NCBI RefSeq assembly: GCF_001685415.1
Contig: NZ_CP014989.1
Coordinates: 558,001 to 622,000 of the forward strand
Source of the DNA: Serinicoccus hydrothermalis
Lineage (GTDB): Bacteria > Actinomycetota > Actinomycetes > Actinomycetales > Dermatophilaceae
DNA: 64,000 bases
Direction of reading: 5' to 3'
In this document: piece by piece, positions 8,809 to 19,507 of the stretch
How the letters are laid out: each line of letters opens with the position of its first letter
How positions within the stretch are numbered: position 1 is the first letter of the stretch
The notes under the pieces: model-generated
The model's input: the letters and a program-made list of their open reading frames with translations, nothing else
Database searches by the model: none
Told to the model about the DNA's origin: nothing
Program-made: the position numbers and the translations under genes

Positions 8809-10620
8809 TCAGTAGACGTCGCGCTGGTAGCGCCGGTCGTCGCGCAGCGCGGACAGGTAGTCCTCGGCCGCCTCGGCGTCCATCCGCCCGTGCTCGGCGA
8901 CCACCTCGACCAGCGCCGCGTGCACGTCCTTGGCCATGCGGTTGGCATCGCCGCAGACGTAGACGTGCGCCCCGCGCTCGAGCCAGTCGAAGACCTCGGC
9001 GCCGTGCTGGGTGATCCGGTGCTGGACATACACCTTCTCCGCCTGGTCCCGGCTGAAGGCGACGTCCATCCGGGTCAGCAGCCCCGACTTCAAGTAGGCC
9101 TGCATCTCGACCTGGTAGAGGAAGTCCTGGGTGAAGTGCGGGTTGCCGAAGAGCAGCCAGTTGTCACCGTCGGCCCCCTGCGCCTCGCGCTCCTGCAGGA
9201 AGGCACGGAAGGGCGCGATGCCCGTCCCGGGGCCGATCATGATCGTCGGCACGCCGGGGTCGGGCGGCAGCCGGAAGTGGTCCCCCGGCTCGACGTAGAC
9301 CCGCACCTCGTCGCCCTCCTGGGCACGCCGGACGTGGCCCGAGCACCCGCCGAGGTGGGCGCGGCCGAAGCCGTGCCACTCGACGACGCCGACGGTGAGG
9401 TGCACCTCGTCCTCCACCTCGCTCTGGCTGGAGGCGATGGAGTAGAGCCGCGGCTGCATCTTGCGCAGCGAGTCGACGAGCTGCTGCCCGGTGATCCGCG
9501 CGGGGTGCTCGTGCACGACGTCGTAGATCTGCCGCTCCTCGAGGAAGGCGCGCAGGGCCGGCTTGTCCTCGACCAGCTCGGCCAGCGCCTCGACCGGCTC
9601 GGCCGCGGCACCGACGTACTTCTCGACGAAGCCGGGGTAGGACTGGGTGAGCTCCAGGTCCTCGGTCAGGGCGGCGCGCAGCGTCTTGGTCTGCTCCCCG
9701 AGGGTGACCTCCGCTCCCCCGTCGAGGCCGAGTGCGTCCAGCATGGCCTGGACCGCCTCGGCGTCGTTGTGGAAGAAGACGCCGAGCGAGTCGCCGGGCC
9801 GGTAGGTCAGCCCGGAGCCCTCGAGCGAGATCTCCACGTGCCGGACGTCCTTGGAGCTGTCCCGGCCGGTGATCTTCTGCACCTCGGAGATCTCCGCGGT
9901 GAACGGGTTCCGCTTGGAGTATGCCGTCGGCGCGGCCGCCGAGAGTCCCGGCAGCTGCACGACGGTGCCCCCGGCGGGGCTCACGGCGTTGAGCTCGGGC
10001 TCGAAGACGTCGAGCGTGGACTCCACCCACCCGGGGACCTGGTCCTCGTAGTCGACGTCCAGCAGGAGGCGGTCGGCGACGACGCTCGCGCCGAGCGCGC
10101 GCAGCCGGTCCTCGAAGTCGACGGCGGCCTGGCAGTAGAACTCGTAGCTGGAGTCCCCGAGGCCGAGGACGCTCACCTGCGTGCCGGTGAGGTCGGGCGC
10201 CTTCTTCGAGGCGAGGAAGGCGTGAAGCTTCTCCGCGCTCTCGGGCGGGTCGCCCTCGCCGTGGGTGGAGACGACGACGGTGAGGAACTTCTCGTGCTTG
10301 AGCTGGGTGGGCTTGAGGTCGGCCATGTCGGTCAGCGCGACGGTGAGGCCGCGGGCCGAAGCGGCCGAGGCCAGCTCGCCGGCGACGTGCTTGGCGTTGC
10401 CGGTCTGCGAGCCGTAGAGCACGGTCAGGGTGGCCGGCTCCGCCGCGGCCGCCGGGGCGGCGCCGGCCGGCGCTCCCGCCTCCGCGCTGCCGGCGAGGTA
10501 GCCGCTGAGCCACACCTTCTGCATCGGCGTCAGCGAGGCCGCCAGCTCGAAGAACTTCTGGTGCTGGTCCGGCGAGAGCGGGCTGGTGCCCTGGGACAGG
10601 TCGGTGCTGGTGATCGTCAT
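8809..10620 (-). CDS. cysJ: Assimilatory sulfite reductase flavoprotein (CysJ)
   Basis: 603 residues. After an Ala/Pro-rich linker comes a flavodoxin domain (LYGSQTGNAKHVAGELA, then STHGEGDPPE, residues about 70-210). Next is the ferredoxin-reductase-like FAD domain (RLYSIASS with GCSGHV) and the NADPH domain (MIGPGTGIAPFRAFLQER, YVCGDANRMAKDV), ending DVY as in other diflavin reductases. It passes electrons from NADPH to the CysI haemoprotein, completing sulfite reduction to sulfide. The ATG at 10620 follows the cysH stop by 1 bp. Gene order on the minus strand is cysI-cysH-cysJ. Confidence 0.94.
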   Translation of the reverse strand: MTITSTDLSQGTSPLSPDQHQKFFELAASLTPMQKVWLSGYLAGSAEAGAPAGAAPAAAAEPATLTVLYGSQTGNAKHVAGELASAASARGLTVALTDMADLKPTQLKHEKFLTVVVSTHGEGDPPESAEKLHAFLASKKAPDLTGTQVSVLGLGDSSYEFYCQAAVDFEDRLRALGASVVADRLLLDVDYEDQVPGWVESTLDVFEPELNAVSPAGGTVVQLPGLSAAAPTAYSKRNPFTAEISEVQKITGRDSSKDVRHVEISLEGSGLTYRPGDSLGVFFHNDAEAVQAMLDALGLDGGAEVTLGEQTKTLRAALTEDLELTQSYPGFVEKYVGAAAEPVEALAELVEDKPALRAFLEERQIYDVVHEHPARITGQQLVDSLRKMQPRLYSIASSQSEVEDEVHLTVGVVEWHGFGRAHLGGCSGHVRRAQEGDEVRVYVEPGDHFRLPPDPGVPTIMIGPGTGIAPFRAFLQEREAQGADGDNWLLFGNPHFTQDFLYQVEMQAYLKSGLLTRMDVAFSRDQAEKVYVQHRITQHGAEVFDWLERGAHVYVCGDANRMAKDVHAALVEVVAEHGRMDAEAAEDYLSALRDDRRYQRDVY

Positions 10621-10621
10621 G

Positions 10622-11362
10622 TCAGCCCTGCTCCACGTGCAGGCCGCACTCCCGGACGAGCCCGAAGAAGCGGGTGCTCTCCTCGCTGAGCTCGTCCGTG
10701 GCCCGGCGCGTCGTGTGCGTGTCGCCGATGCTCAGGTAGCCCTCGTGGAAGAGCGGGTGGTAGGGCAGGTCGTGCTCGGTGAGGTAGCGGTGCACGTCGC
10801 GGCTGCTCCAGTCGACGATGGGGTGCACCTTGGCCCGGCCGTTCTGCAGCTCGACCACCTCGCGGTCGGCCCGGCCGTCGGACTGCTCGCGGCGCAGCCC
10901 GCTGAACCACGTGCTGATCCCGAGATCCGTCATGGCCCGCTGCATCGGCTCGACCTTGTTCATGCGGTTGTACTCGGTGATGCCGTCCACGCCCTGCTCC
11001 CAGAGCCGGCCGAACCTCGCCTCCTGCCACGCTGCGGACATCTCGGGGCGGTAGACGTGCAGGTTGAGTCCCAGCCGCTCGGTCAGCTCGTCCACGAAGC
11101 GGTAGGTCTCCGGGAAGAGGTAACCGGTGTCGAAGAGTAGGACCGGGATGTCCGGGACCGCACGCGTCACCAGGTGCAGCATGACGGCGGACTGGACCCC
11201 GAAGCTTGAGGTGACGGCATACCCACCGGGCAGACGCTCCATCGCCCAGGCGACGCGCTCCTGCGCGCTGCGCCCGTCGAGCCACGCGCTCGCCGCGCCC
11301 AGGTCGTGCGGCATGAGCGGGGTCGGGGTGCAGCAGTCGTCGTTCCTGGCCAGAGCCGTCAT
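10622..11362 (-). CDS. cysH: Phosphoadenylyl-sulfate (PAPS) reductase
   Basis: 246 residues. PP-loop-type ATP-pyrophosphatase fold: [14 protein letters not shown] about residue 50, [11 protein letters not shown], and [10 protein letters not shown]. The reductase-typical ECGLHVEQG sits at the very C-terminus and carries the catalytic Cys. The CC...CxxC cluster cysteines of APS reductases are not seen in the core. This favours a PAPS-type, thioredoxin-dependent enzyme, although kinases are outside the window. The ATG at 11362 has GAGAGGACG just upstream. It lies between cysI and cysJ. Confidence 0.88.
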   Translation of the reverse strand: MTALARNDDCCTPTPLMPHDLGAASAWLDGRSAQERVAWAMERLPGGYAVTSSFGVQSAVMLHLVTRAVPDIPVLLFDTGYLFPETYRFVDELTERLGLNLHVYRPEMSAAWQEARFGRLWEQGVDGITEYNRMNKVEPMQRAMTDLGISTWFSGLRREQSDGRADREVVELQNGRAKVHPIVDWSSRDVHRYLTEHDLPYHPLFHEGYLSIGDTHTTRRATDELSEESTRFFGLVRECGLHVEQG

Positions 11363-11381
11363 GATTCGTCCTCTCGGCTGG

Positions 11382-13097
11382 TCATGCATGGAAGTCGGTG
11401 CGGGAGATCTTGACCTCGGCCACGACCCCGGTGCGGATGAGGAAGTCGCCGAAGCCCTCGCCCTCCTCGCGCCCGGAGACCCACAACCCGATGAGGTGGT
11501 CGAGCTCCTCGAGGATGACCTCGGGGCTGACGTTCTCGCGGTAGAGCTTGGGCACCCGGGTCCCGATCCGGTCGCCCCCGAGGTGCAGGTTGTACTTCCC
11601 CGGGCCCTTGCCGACGAGGCCGACCTCGGCGAGCATCGCCCGGGAGCACCCGTTGGGGCAGCCGGACACCCGGAGCACGATGTGGTCATCGGGTATGCCG
11701 TGGCCCGCCAGGAGCTGCTCCACCTGCTCGACGAAGCCGGGCAGGAAGCGCTCGGACTCGGCCATCGCCAGCGGGCAGGTGGGGAAGGACACGCACGCCA
11801 TCGAGTTGCGCAGCTGCGGCGTCGTCGTGTCGTCGACGAGGCCGTGCTCGCGGGCGAGCCGGTCGATGACCCGCTTCTGCCGCGGGGGGACGCCGGCGAT
11901 GACGAGGTTCTGGTTCGCGGTGAGCCGGAAGTCGCCCTGGTGGACCTCGGCGATCTTGCGCAGGCCGGTCTTGATCGGCGCCTCGGGCCGGTCCTTGATC
12001 CGGCCGTTGAGGATGAAGACCGTGAGGTGCCAGTTGCCGTCGTGGCCCTTGACCCAGCCGAAGCGGTCGCCGCGAGAGGTGAACTCGTAGGGCCGGGAGG
12101 GCTCGAAGGTGACGCCGGCGCGGCGCTCCACCTCGGCCTTGAAGACGTCGGTGCCGACCCGGTCCAGGGTGTACTTCGTCTTGGCGTTCTTGCGGTCGAC
12201 CCGGTTGCCCCAGTCCCGCTGCACGGTGACGACGTGCTCGGCGACGGCGAGGGTGTGCTCCAGGGGGACGAAGCCGAAGTCGTCGGCCCGGCGCGGGTAG
12301 GTCGCGGTGTCGCCGTGGGTCATCGCCAGGCCGCCGCCGACGAGGACGTTCCACCCCACGAGCTCGCCGTCCTCGACGATCCCCACGAAGTTGAGGTCGT
12401 TGGCGTGCACGTCGACCTCGTTGTTGGGCGGCAGCGAGACCGTGGTCTTGAACTTGCGGGGCAGGTAGGTGCTGCCCAGGATCGGCTCCTGCGTGCTCTT
12501 GGCCTTCTCGCCGTCGAGGAAGATCTCGACGTAGGCCCGGGTCCGCGGCAGCAGGTGCTCGCTGATCCGGGTGGACCACTCGTAGACCTCGGCGTGCAGC
12601 TGGGACTCCAGCGGGTTGCTGGTGCAGAGCACGTTGCGGTTGACGTCGCCGGCGGTCGCGATGGAGTCGATGCCCGCGGCGTTGATCGCCTGGTGGGTGT
12701 CCTTGATGTCCGGCTTGAGCACCCCGTGGTACTGGAACGTCTGCCGGGTCGTGAGCCGCACCGAGCCGTACATCGTGTGCTGCTCGGCCCAGTCCTCGAC
12801 GACGAGCCACTGCTCGGGGGTGATGACGCCGCCGGGCATCCGCGCGCGGAGCATGACGTTGATGAGCGGCTCGAGCTTCTGCTGGGAGCGCTCGGAGCGC
12901 AGGTCGCGGTCGTCCTGCTGGTACATCCCGTGGAAGCGGATGAGCTGGAAGTTGTCCGGCCCGAAGCCCCCGGTGATCTGGTCGCGCAGGTCCTCCTCGA
13001 TCGTCCCGCGCAGGAAGTTGCTCTCGCGCTTGAGACGCTCGTTGTCGGACAACGGCCCGTCGACGATCAGCGGGGCGTCCTGCTGGCTCTGCGTCAT
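11382..13097 (-). CDS. cysI: Sulfite reductase haemoprotein beta subunit (CysI)
   Basis: 571 residues, the usual length. Duplicated siroheme-binding halves are visible. Cluster cysteines are in the C-terminal half: [13 protein letters not shown] (CxxxxxC) and [14 protein letters not shown] (CxxxC), which ligate the 4Fe-4S centre bridged to siroheme. The [12 protein letters not shown] segment supplies the substrate/siroheme arginines. It reduces sulfite to sulfide with electrons from CysJ. The ATG at 13097 has an AC-GGAAAG purine stretch upstream and is preceded by a 13-codon leader ORF and hairpin. The gene heads the operon cysI-cysH-cysJ. Confidence 0.95.
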   Translation of the reverse strand: MTQSQQDAPLIVDGPLSDNERLKRESNFLRGTIEEDLRDQITGGFGPDNFQLIRFHGMYQQDDRDLRSERSQQKLEPLINVMLRARMPGGVITPEQWLVVEDWAEQHTMYGSVRLTTRQTFQYHGVLKPDIKDTHQAINAAGIDSIATAGDVNRNVLCTSNPLESQLHAEVYEWSTRISEHLLPRTRAYVEIFLDGEKAKSTQEPILGSTYLPRKFKTTVSLPPNNEVDVHANDLNFVGIVEDGELVGWNVLVGGGLAMTHGDTATYPRRADDFGFVPLEHTLAVAEHVVTVQRDWGNRVDRKNAKTKYTLDRVGTDVFKAEVERRAGVTFEPSRPYEFTSRGDRFGWVKGHDGNWHLTVFILNGRIKDRPEAPIKTGLRKIAEVHQGDFRLTANQNLVIAGVPPRQKRVIDRLAREHGLVDDTTTPQLRNSMACVSFPTCPLAMAESERFLPGFVEQVEQLLAGHGIPDDHIVLRVSGCPNGCSRAMLAEVGLVGKGPGKYNLHLGGDRIGTRVPKLYRENVSPEVILEELDHLIGLWVSGREEGEGFGDFLIRTGVVAEVKISRTDFHA

Positions 13098-13118
13098 CTG
13101 GTGCGGCTTTCCGTCCGG

Positions 13119-13160
13119 TCACAAGGGTGAGCAGGCACCCACGTCGGTGTGCCTGCTCAT
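13119..13160 (-). CDS. Candidate leader peptide upstream of cysI
   Basis: A 13-codon ORF reads MSRHTDVGACSPL and ends 21 nt before the cysI start. Its ATG lies on one arm of a perfect 10-bp hairpin and its Cys-Ser codons lie on the other arm, so ribosome movement over it would change the fold. It could sense cysteine supply or simply couple translation. Support is positional only; no homologue is assumed. Confidence 0.4.
   Translation of the reverse strand: MSRHTDVGACSPL
13129..13158 (-). promoter_or_regulatory. Hairpin in the cysI leader
   Basis: GAGCAGGCAC (13129-13138) pairs perfectly with GTGCCTGCTC (13149-13158) across a 10-base loop. On the cysI transcript it overlaps the leader ORF almost exactly. 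A possible attenuator or ribosome-access switch; not a classical terminator because no U-run follows. Confidence 0.6.
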
Positions 13161-13168
13161 CGGTAAGC

Positions 13169-13188
13169 AAGGATTATGCCTAACCTTA
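13169..13188 (-). promoter_or_regulatory. Promoter region of cysI with partial DtxR/IdeR-like site
   Basis: On the minus strand TAAGGTTAGGCATAATCC contains a -10-like CATAAT. It also contains AGGTTAGGC, one good half of the DtxR/IdeR consensus (TTAGGTTAGSCTAACCTAA); the other half is degenerate. Iron control of a siroheme/Fe-S enzyme would make sense but is weakly supported. The rest of the gap up to 13313 shows nothing clear. Confidence 0.35.
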
Positions 13189-13313
13189 TTCCCTGGCATG
13201 GTTGATGCGTCAAACCGGCGCGCCCGTCCGGCGTGGCTTCGGGCGTCCTGCCCGCCGGCCGCACGGTATGCGGGCGCGACCGGCCCGGAGGAGGGATCCT
13301 CCTGCGCGGGTGG

Positions 13314-15383
<2,070 letters not shown>

Positions 15384-15433
15384 GGGGCCAGTCTGTCAGG
15401 CCCGGGGCGGGCCGTCGCTGCCCATCGCCGAAG

Positions 15434-15481
15434 ACACAAGATGTAGGGGTTACATCCGTGTGGTTTTCGTGTATATAGTGT
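15434..15481 (+). promoter_or_regulatory. Pair of NrdR boxes over the nrdAB promoter
   Basis: Box 1 (15434-15449, ACACAAGATGTAGGGG) matches 12 of 16 positions of the NrdR consensus acaCwAtATaTwGtgt as I know it. Box 2 (15466-15481) has a perfect downstream half, TATATAGTGT. Their centres are 32 bp apart, the three-turn spacing typical of NrdR pairs. Box 2 overlaps a -10 candidate TATAGT (15474-15479), so NrdR binding would block transcription of nrdAB. Confidence 0.75.
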
Positions 15482-15514
15482 CTCCTGCAGCTGGTTCGAC
15501 CAGGGCGACCGGGA

Positions 15515-15700
15515 CACTCCGGAGGCTCTGGTCGTCGCAAGAGGGAACCCGGTGAGAACCCGGGACTGCCCCGCAGCGGTGAACGGGAACGACCGTCGCA
15601 TCAGGCACTGCGCCCTTGTCGGGGCGTGGGAAGCCGCGACCAGTAGGAACCGGGAGGCGAGAGCCCACCGAACGCCCGTGAGTCCGAAGACCTGCCAGTG
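15515..15700 (+). ncRNA. Cobalamin (B12) riboswitch upstream of nrdA
   Basis: The conserved adenosylcobalamin-aptamer elements occur in order: AGAGGGAA, CCGGTGAGAACCCGGGACTG, CCCCGCAGCGGTGA (B12-box region) and GAGTCCGAAGACCTGCC. The closing P1 stem pairs CACT...GGAGG near 15515 with CCTGCCAGTG ending at 15700. A CACGGGC/GCCCGTG hairpin (15701-15725) follows as possible expression platform. In Streptomyces coelicolor such a riboswitch turns off class I nrdAB when B12 is available for the class II enzyme; the same logic is inferred here. The rest of the leader to 15837 holds one GGCATACC octamer and the ribosome site. Confidence 0.93.
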
Positions 15701-15837
15701 CACGGGCGCCCCGATGGTGCCCGTGGCTCGCGACCGCGAGGGACGGTCTGGGGCTGGACGCGGCATACCCGCGACCCCCTCGCCTCCCCTGCGTGACCCG
15801 AGCGCGTCGCAGCAGTCGAGTTCACGAGGGGTGAACG

Positions 15838-18444
15838 ATGAGCATTGGTGTCATCAAGCGCGACGGGACCCGCGCGGAGTACGACGGGTCCGAGATCGCC
15901 CGGTCCATCGAGGCGGCGGCGCGGGGTCTGGACGACGCCGTGGTGCGCGCCACCCAGCTGCAGTCCGAGCTGGAGATCACCCTCTTCGACGGGATCACCA
16001 GCGAGCAGCTGGACGAGGCCGTCATCCAGGTGGCCCTGCAGAACGTCAAGGACGACCCCGCCTTCGACACCATCGCCTCGCGCCTGCTGGTGAAGACGAT
16101 GTACAAGGCCGTCTTCGGCGACACCCGCGACCTGCTCGGCGAGGACGACCCCGAGGTCATCGCCGCCAAGCACCGCCAGTACTTCCCCGGCGTGGTCGCC
16201 CGGGGCGTGCGCACGGGCCTGCTCGACCCGCGGCTGACCGAGCTCTTCGACCTCGAGGTGCTGGCCGACGCGCTCGACCCCTCGCGCGACGACCTGCTGC
16301 GCTACATCGGCGCGCAGACGCTGCGCACGCGGTATGCCCTCAACGACTCCGACCGGGCGAAGACCGTGCTGGAGACGCCGCAGTTCTTCTGGATGCGCGT
16401 CTCGATGGGCCTGGCCCTCAACGAGGCCGACCCCACGACCGCCGCGCTGCAGTTCTACGACGCCATGTCCCGCCTGGAGTACCTCGCGGCCGGGTCCACG
16501 CTGGTCAACGCGGGCACCGCCTACAGCCAGCTCTCCAACTGCTTCGTCATGCAGATGGAGGACGACATCGAGCACATCGCCAAGAGCGTGCGCGACGTCA
16601 TGTGGCTCACCAAGGGCACCGGCGGCATCGGTCTGTCGGTCTCCAAGCTGCGCTGCGAGGGCAGCCCGATCCGGTCCAACAACACCACCTCGACCGGCCC
16701 GATCCCCTTCATGCACACCATCGACTCCACGCTGCGCGCGGTGAGCCGCGGCGGCAAGAAGTTCGGCGCCCTGTGCTTCTACATGGAGAACTGGCACCTG
16801 GACTTCCCGGCCCTCCTCGACCTGCGCCAGAACTCCGGCGACCCCTACCGCCGCACCCGCACCGCCAACACCGCGGTGTGGTTGAGCGACGAGTTCATGA
16901 AGCGCGTCGCGGCCGACGACGAGTGGTTCCTCTTCGACCCGCTGGAGACCCCCGACCTGGTCGAGGCCACCGGCGCGGACTTCTCCGCCCGGTATGCCGG
17001 TTACGTCGCCCAGGCCAAGGCCGGCCGGCTGCGGCACAAGAAGCTGCGTGCGCGGGAGCAGTGGAAGGCCATCCTCATCTCGCTGCAGACCACCAGCCAC
17101 CCCTGGCTGACCTGGAAGGACTCGATCAACACCCGGGCGCTCAACAACAACACCGGGACGATCCACTCCTCCAACCTGTGCACCGAGATCACGCTGCCGC
17201 AGGACCGCGACAACGTCTCGGTCTGCAACCTGGCCTCGATCAACCTCTCCCGCCACGTCCACGGCCGGCACAGCACCGGCGAGGTGACCATCGACTGGGA
17301 CCGCCTGGCCCACTCGGCCCGGCTGGCCGTGCGGCAGCTGGACAACCTCATCGACATCACCATCAGCTCGGTGCCCGAGTCCGAGCGCTCCAACGAGCTC
17401 AACCGGGCGCTCGGCCTGGGTGTCATGGGCTTCACCGACCTGGTCGAGCGCTTCGGCCTGTCCTACGAGTCGACCGAGGCCTACGACCTCATCGACCGGA
17501 TGGTGGAGTTCGTCTCCTGGCACGCCATCGACGCCAGCGCCGACCTGGCCCGCGAGCGCGGCGCATACCCCAACTTCGAGGGGTCGCGCTGGAGCGAGGG
17601 CATGGTGCCCGTCGACACCATCGAGCTCATGGAGGCCGACCGTGGCCTGACCGTCGAGGTCGACCGCGGCAGCGCCATGGACTGGGACGTGCTGCGCGAG
17701 AAGGTCCGGGGCGGGATGCGCAACTCCACCCTCATGGCCATCGCGCCGACCGCCTCCATCGGCCTGGTCGCCGGCACTACGCCGGGGCTGGACCCGCAGT
17801 TCAGCCAGATCTTCAGCCGGGCCACCAGCGCCGGCAAGTTCCTCGAGGTCAACCGCAACCTCGTCGAGGACCTGCGCAAGCTGGGCCTGTGGGAGCAGGT
17901 GCGCGAGGACCTGCTGCGGCACCAGGGCGACCTGTCCAAGGTGGAGGGGGTGCCGGCCGAGCTCACCGAGATCTACCGCACCAGCTTCCAGCTCTCGCCC
18001 TACGCCTTCCTGCACGTGGCCGCCCGCGCGCAGAAGTGGATCGACCAGGCGATCAGCCGCAACATCTACCTCGCGAGCCGCGACGTCGGCTCGATGCAGG
18101 AGCTCTACTCCGCGGCCTGGCGGATGGGTGTCAAGACGACCTACTACCTGCACATGATGCCGCGGCACACCGCGGAGCAGTCGACGGTCAAGGTCAACAA
18201 GGCGGCCCAGCCCACCTCGAACGGCGGTGGCGGTGCCCGACGCGGCTTCGGCGCCAGCGGCGGCGGCAGCGCGCCCGCCCGCTCGGGCTTCGGCGCGGCC
18301 GCCCGCCCCTCGGCGACCCCGACCCCGGCCCCCGTCGCCGAGGCGCCGCCGCAGGTCGAGCAGCTGCCCGTCGTCGACGAGGTCGACGGCCAGCAGTGCC
18401 CGATCGACCCGATGGAGCGCCTGCAGTGCGACTCCTGCCAGTGA
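15838..18444 (+). CDS. nrdA: Ribonucleoside-diphosphate reductase, large subunit
   Basis: 868 residues. An N-terminal ATP-cone (residues about 1-95, IKRDGTRAEYDGSEIARSIEAA) is the dATP/ATP activity switch. The catalytic barrel has Cys235 (LSNCFVMQ), the thiyl-radical Cys448 and Glu450 (SNLCTEITLP), and GVMGFTDL. A long Gly/Ala/Pro linker (about 790-845) leads to the C-terminal shuttle cysteines C864 and C867 (QCDSCQ). It reduces ribonucleoside diphosphates using a radical supplied by NrdB. The ATG at 15838 follows GAGGGGTGAACG. Control is by two NrdR boxes and a B12 riboswitch. Confidence 0.96.
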   Translation: MSIGVIKRDGTRAEYDGSEIARSIEAAARGLDDAVVRATQLQSELEITLFDGITSEQLDEAVIQVALQNVKDDPAFDTIASRLLVKTMYKAVFGDTRDLLGEDDPEVIAAKHRQYFPGVVARGVRTGLLDPRLTELFDLEVLADALDPSRDDLLRYIGAQTLRTRYALNDSDRAKTVLETPQFFWMRVSMGLALNEADPTTAALQFYDAMSRLEYLAAGSTLVNAGTAYSQLSNCFVMQMEDDIEHIAKSVRDVMWLTKGTGGIGLSVSKLRCEGSPIRSNNTTSTGPIPFMHTIDSTLRAVSRGGKKFGALCFYMENWHLDFPALLDLRQNSGDPYRRTRTANTAVWLSDEFMKRVAADDEWFLFDPLETPDLVEATGADFSARYAGYVAQAKAGRLRHKKLRAREQWKAILISLQTTSHPWLTWKDSINTRALNNNTGTIHSSNLCTEITLPQDRDNVSVCNLASINLSRHVHGRHSTGEVTIDWDRLAHSARLAVRQLDNLIDITISSVPESERSNELNRALGLGVMGFTDLVERFGLSYESTEAYDLIDRMVEFVSWHAIDASADLARERGAYPNFEGSRWSEGMVPVDTIELMEADRGLTVEVDRGSAMDWDVLREKVRGGMRNSTLMAIAPTASIGLVAGTTPGLDPQFSQIFSRATSAGKFLEVNRNLVEDLRKLGLWEQVREDLLRHQGDLSKVEGVPAELTEIYRTSFQLSPYAFLHVAARAQKWIDQAISRNIYLASRDVGSMQELYSAAWRMGVKTTYYLHMMPRHTAEQSTVKVNKAAQPTSNGGGGARRGFGASGGGSAPARSGFGAAARPSATPTPAPVAEAPPQVEQLPVVDEVDGQQCPIDPMERLQCDSCQ

Positions 18445-18481
18445 CCACCCGCCGACCAGACCTCCCGGAGGAGACGACCCC

Positions 18482-19498
18482 ATGACCGACACCCTCGACA
18501 CGACCACCACCGGCAACGGCATCCTTGGCACCGGCATCCGCGAGGGCCTGCTGCTCAAGCCCGTCACCTACCCGTGGGCCATGGAGCTCTACGACCAGGC
18601 CGTCGCCAACACCTGGTTCCCCAACGAGGTGCAGCTGGGCGAGGACCTCGGCGACTTCGAGCGGATGAGCGAGGACGAGCGGCACGCGCTCACCTTCCTC
18701 ATGAGCTACTTCAACCCCAACGAGCTGCTGGTCAACAAGGCGCTGGCCTTCGGCGTCTACCCCTACGTCAACGCGGCCGAGTGCCACCTCTACCTCGCCA
18801 AGCAGATGTGGGAGGAGGCCAACCACTGCATGAGCTTCGAGTACGTGCTGGAGACCTTCCCCATCGACCGGGAGGCGGCATACAACTCGCACGTCGAGGT
18901 GGCGTCCATGGCGGCGAAGGAGGAGTTCGAGGTTCGCTTCATCAAGCGGATGACCGAGCAGACGCTGGACATCTCCACGACCGAGGGCAAGCAGGACTTC
19001 GTCCGCAACCTGGTCGCCTACAACGTCATCCTCGAGGGCATCTGGTTCTACTCCGGCTTCATGGTGGCGCTGAGCTTCCGGCAGCGCAACCTGCTGCGCA
19101 ACTTCGGGTCCCTCATCGACTGGATCGTCCGCGACGAGAGCCTGCACCTGAAGTTCGGCATCAACCTCATCCTCACCGTGCTCGAGGAGAACCCGGACGT
19201 CGCGACGCCGGAGTTCGCCGACGAGATCCGCGGGATGATCCTGCACGCGGTGGAGATGGAGGAGGCCTACAACCGGGACATGCTGCCCCACGGCATCCTC
19301 GGGCTCAACGCCGACTACATCAACACCTACGTCCGCTACCTCGCGGACCGGCGGCTGGAGGAGCTGGGCTTCGAGCCGGAGTACGGCGTCGCCAACCCGG
19401 CCAAGTGGATGGCCGCGGCCAACGACACCCTGCAGCTGGTCAACTTCTTCGAGTCGATCAACACCTCCTACGAGGTCAACACCCGCGCCGACTCCTGA
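18482..19498 (+). CDS. nrdB: Ribonucleoside-diphosphate reductase, small subunit, class Ic-like (Phe at radical site)
   Basis: 338 residues of the ferritin-like R2 family. Candidate metal ligands are E81 (FNPNELL), E112 and H115 (WEEANHCMSF), the Glu of LEGIWFYSG, and the Glu and His of RDESLHLKF. The residue spaced like E. coli Tyr122 (E-x2-H-x3-Y) is Phe119, and the first ligand is Glu instead of Asp. Both changes mark the Mn/Fe class Ic proteins known from Chlamydia. The ATG at 18482 follows GGAGGAGACGACCC and is 37 bp behind nrdA. A tyrosine two residues later (Y121) is out of register. Cofactor type is inferred. Confidence 0.93.
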   Translation: MTDTLDTTTTGNGILGTGIREGLLLKPVTYPWAMELYDQAVANTWFPNEVQLGEDLGDFERMSEDERHALTFLMSYFNPNELLVNKALAFGVYPYVNAAECHLYLAKQMWEEANHCMSFEYVLETFPIDREAAYNSHVEVASMAAKEEFEVRFIKRMTEQTLDISTTEGKQDFVRNLVAYNVILEGIWFYSGFMVALSFRQRNLLRNFGSLIDWIVRDESLHLKFGINLILTVLEENPDVATPEFADEIRGMILHAVEMEEAYNRDMLPHGILGLNADYINTYVRYLADRRLEELGFEPEYGVANPAKWMAAANDTLQLVNFFESINTSYEVNTRADS

Positions 19499-19507
19499 GG
19501 AGCGGGG

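Noticed and set aside
18482-19498. Y121 of NrdB as the radical tyrosine
   Set aside because: It is two residues past the position fixed by the E-x2-H ligand pair; the residue in register is Phe119.
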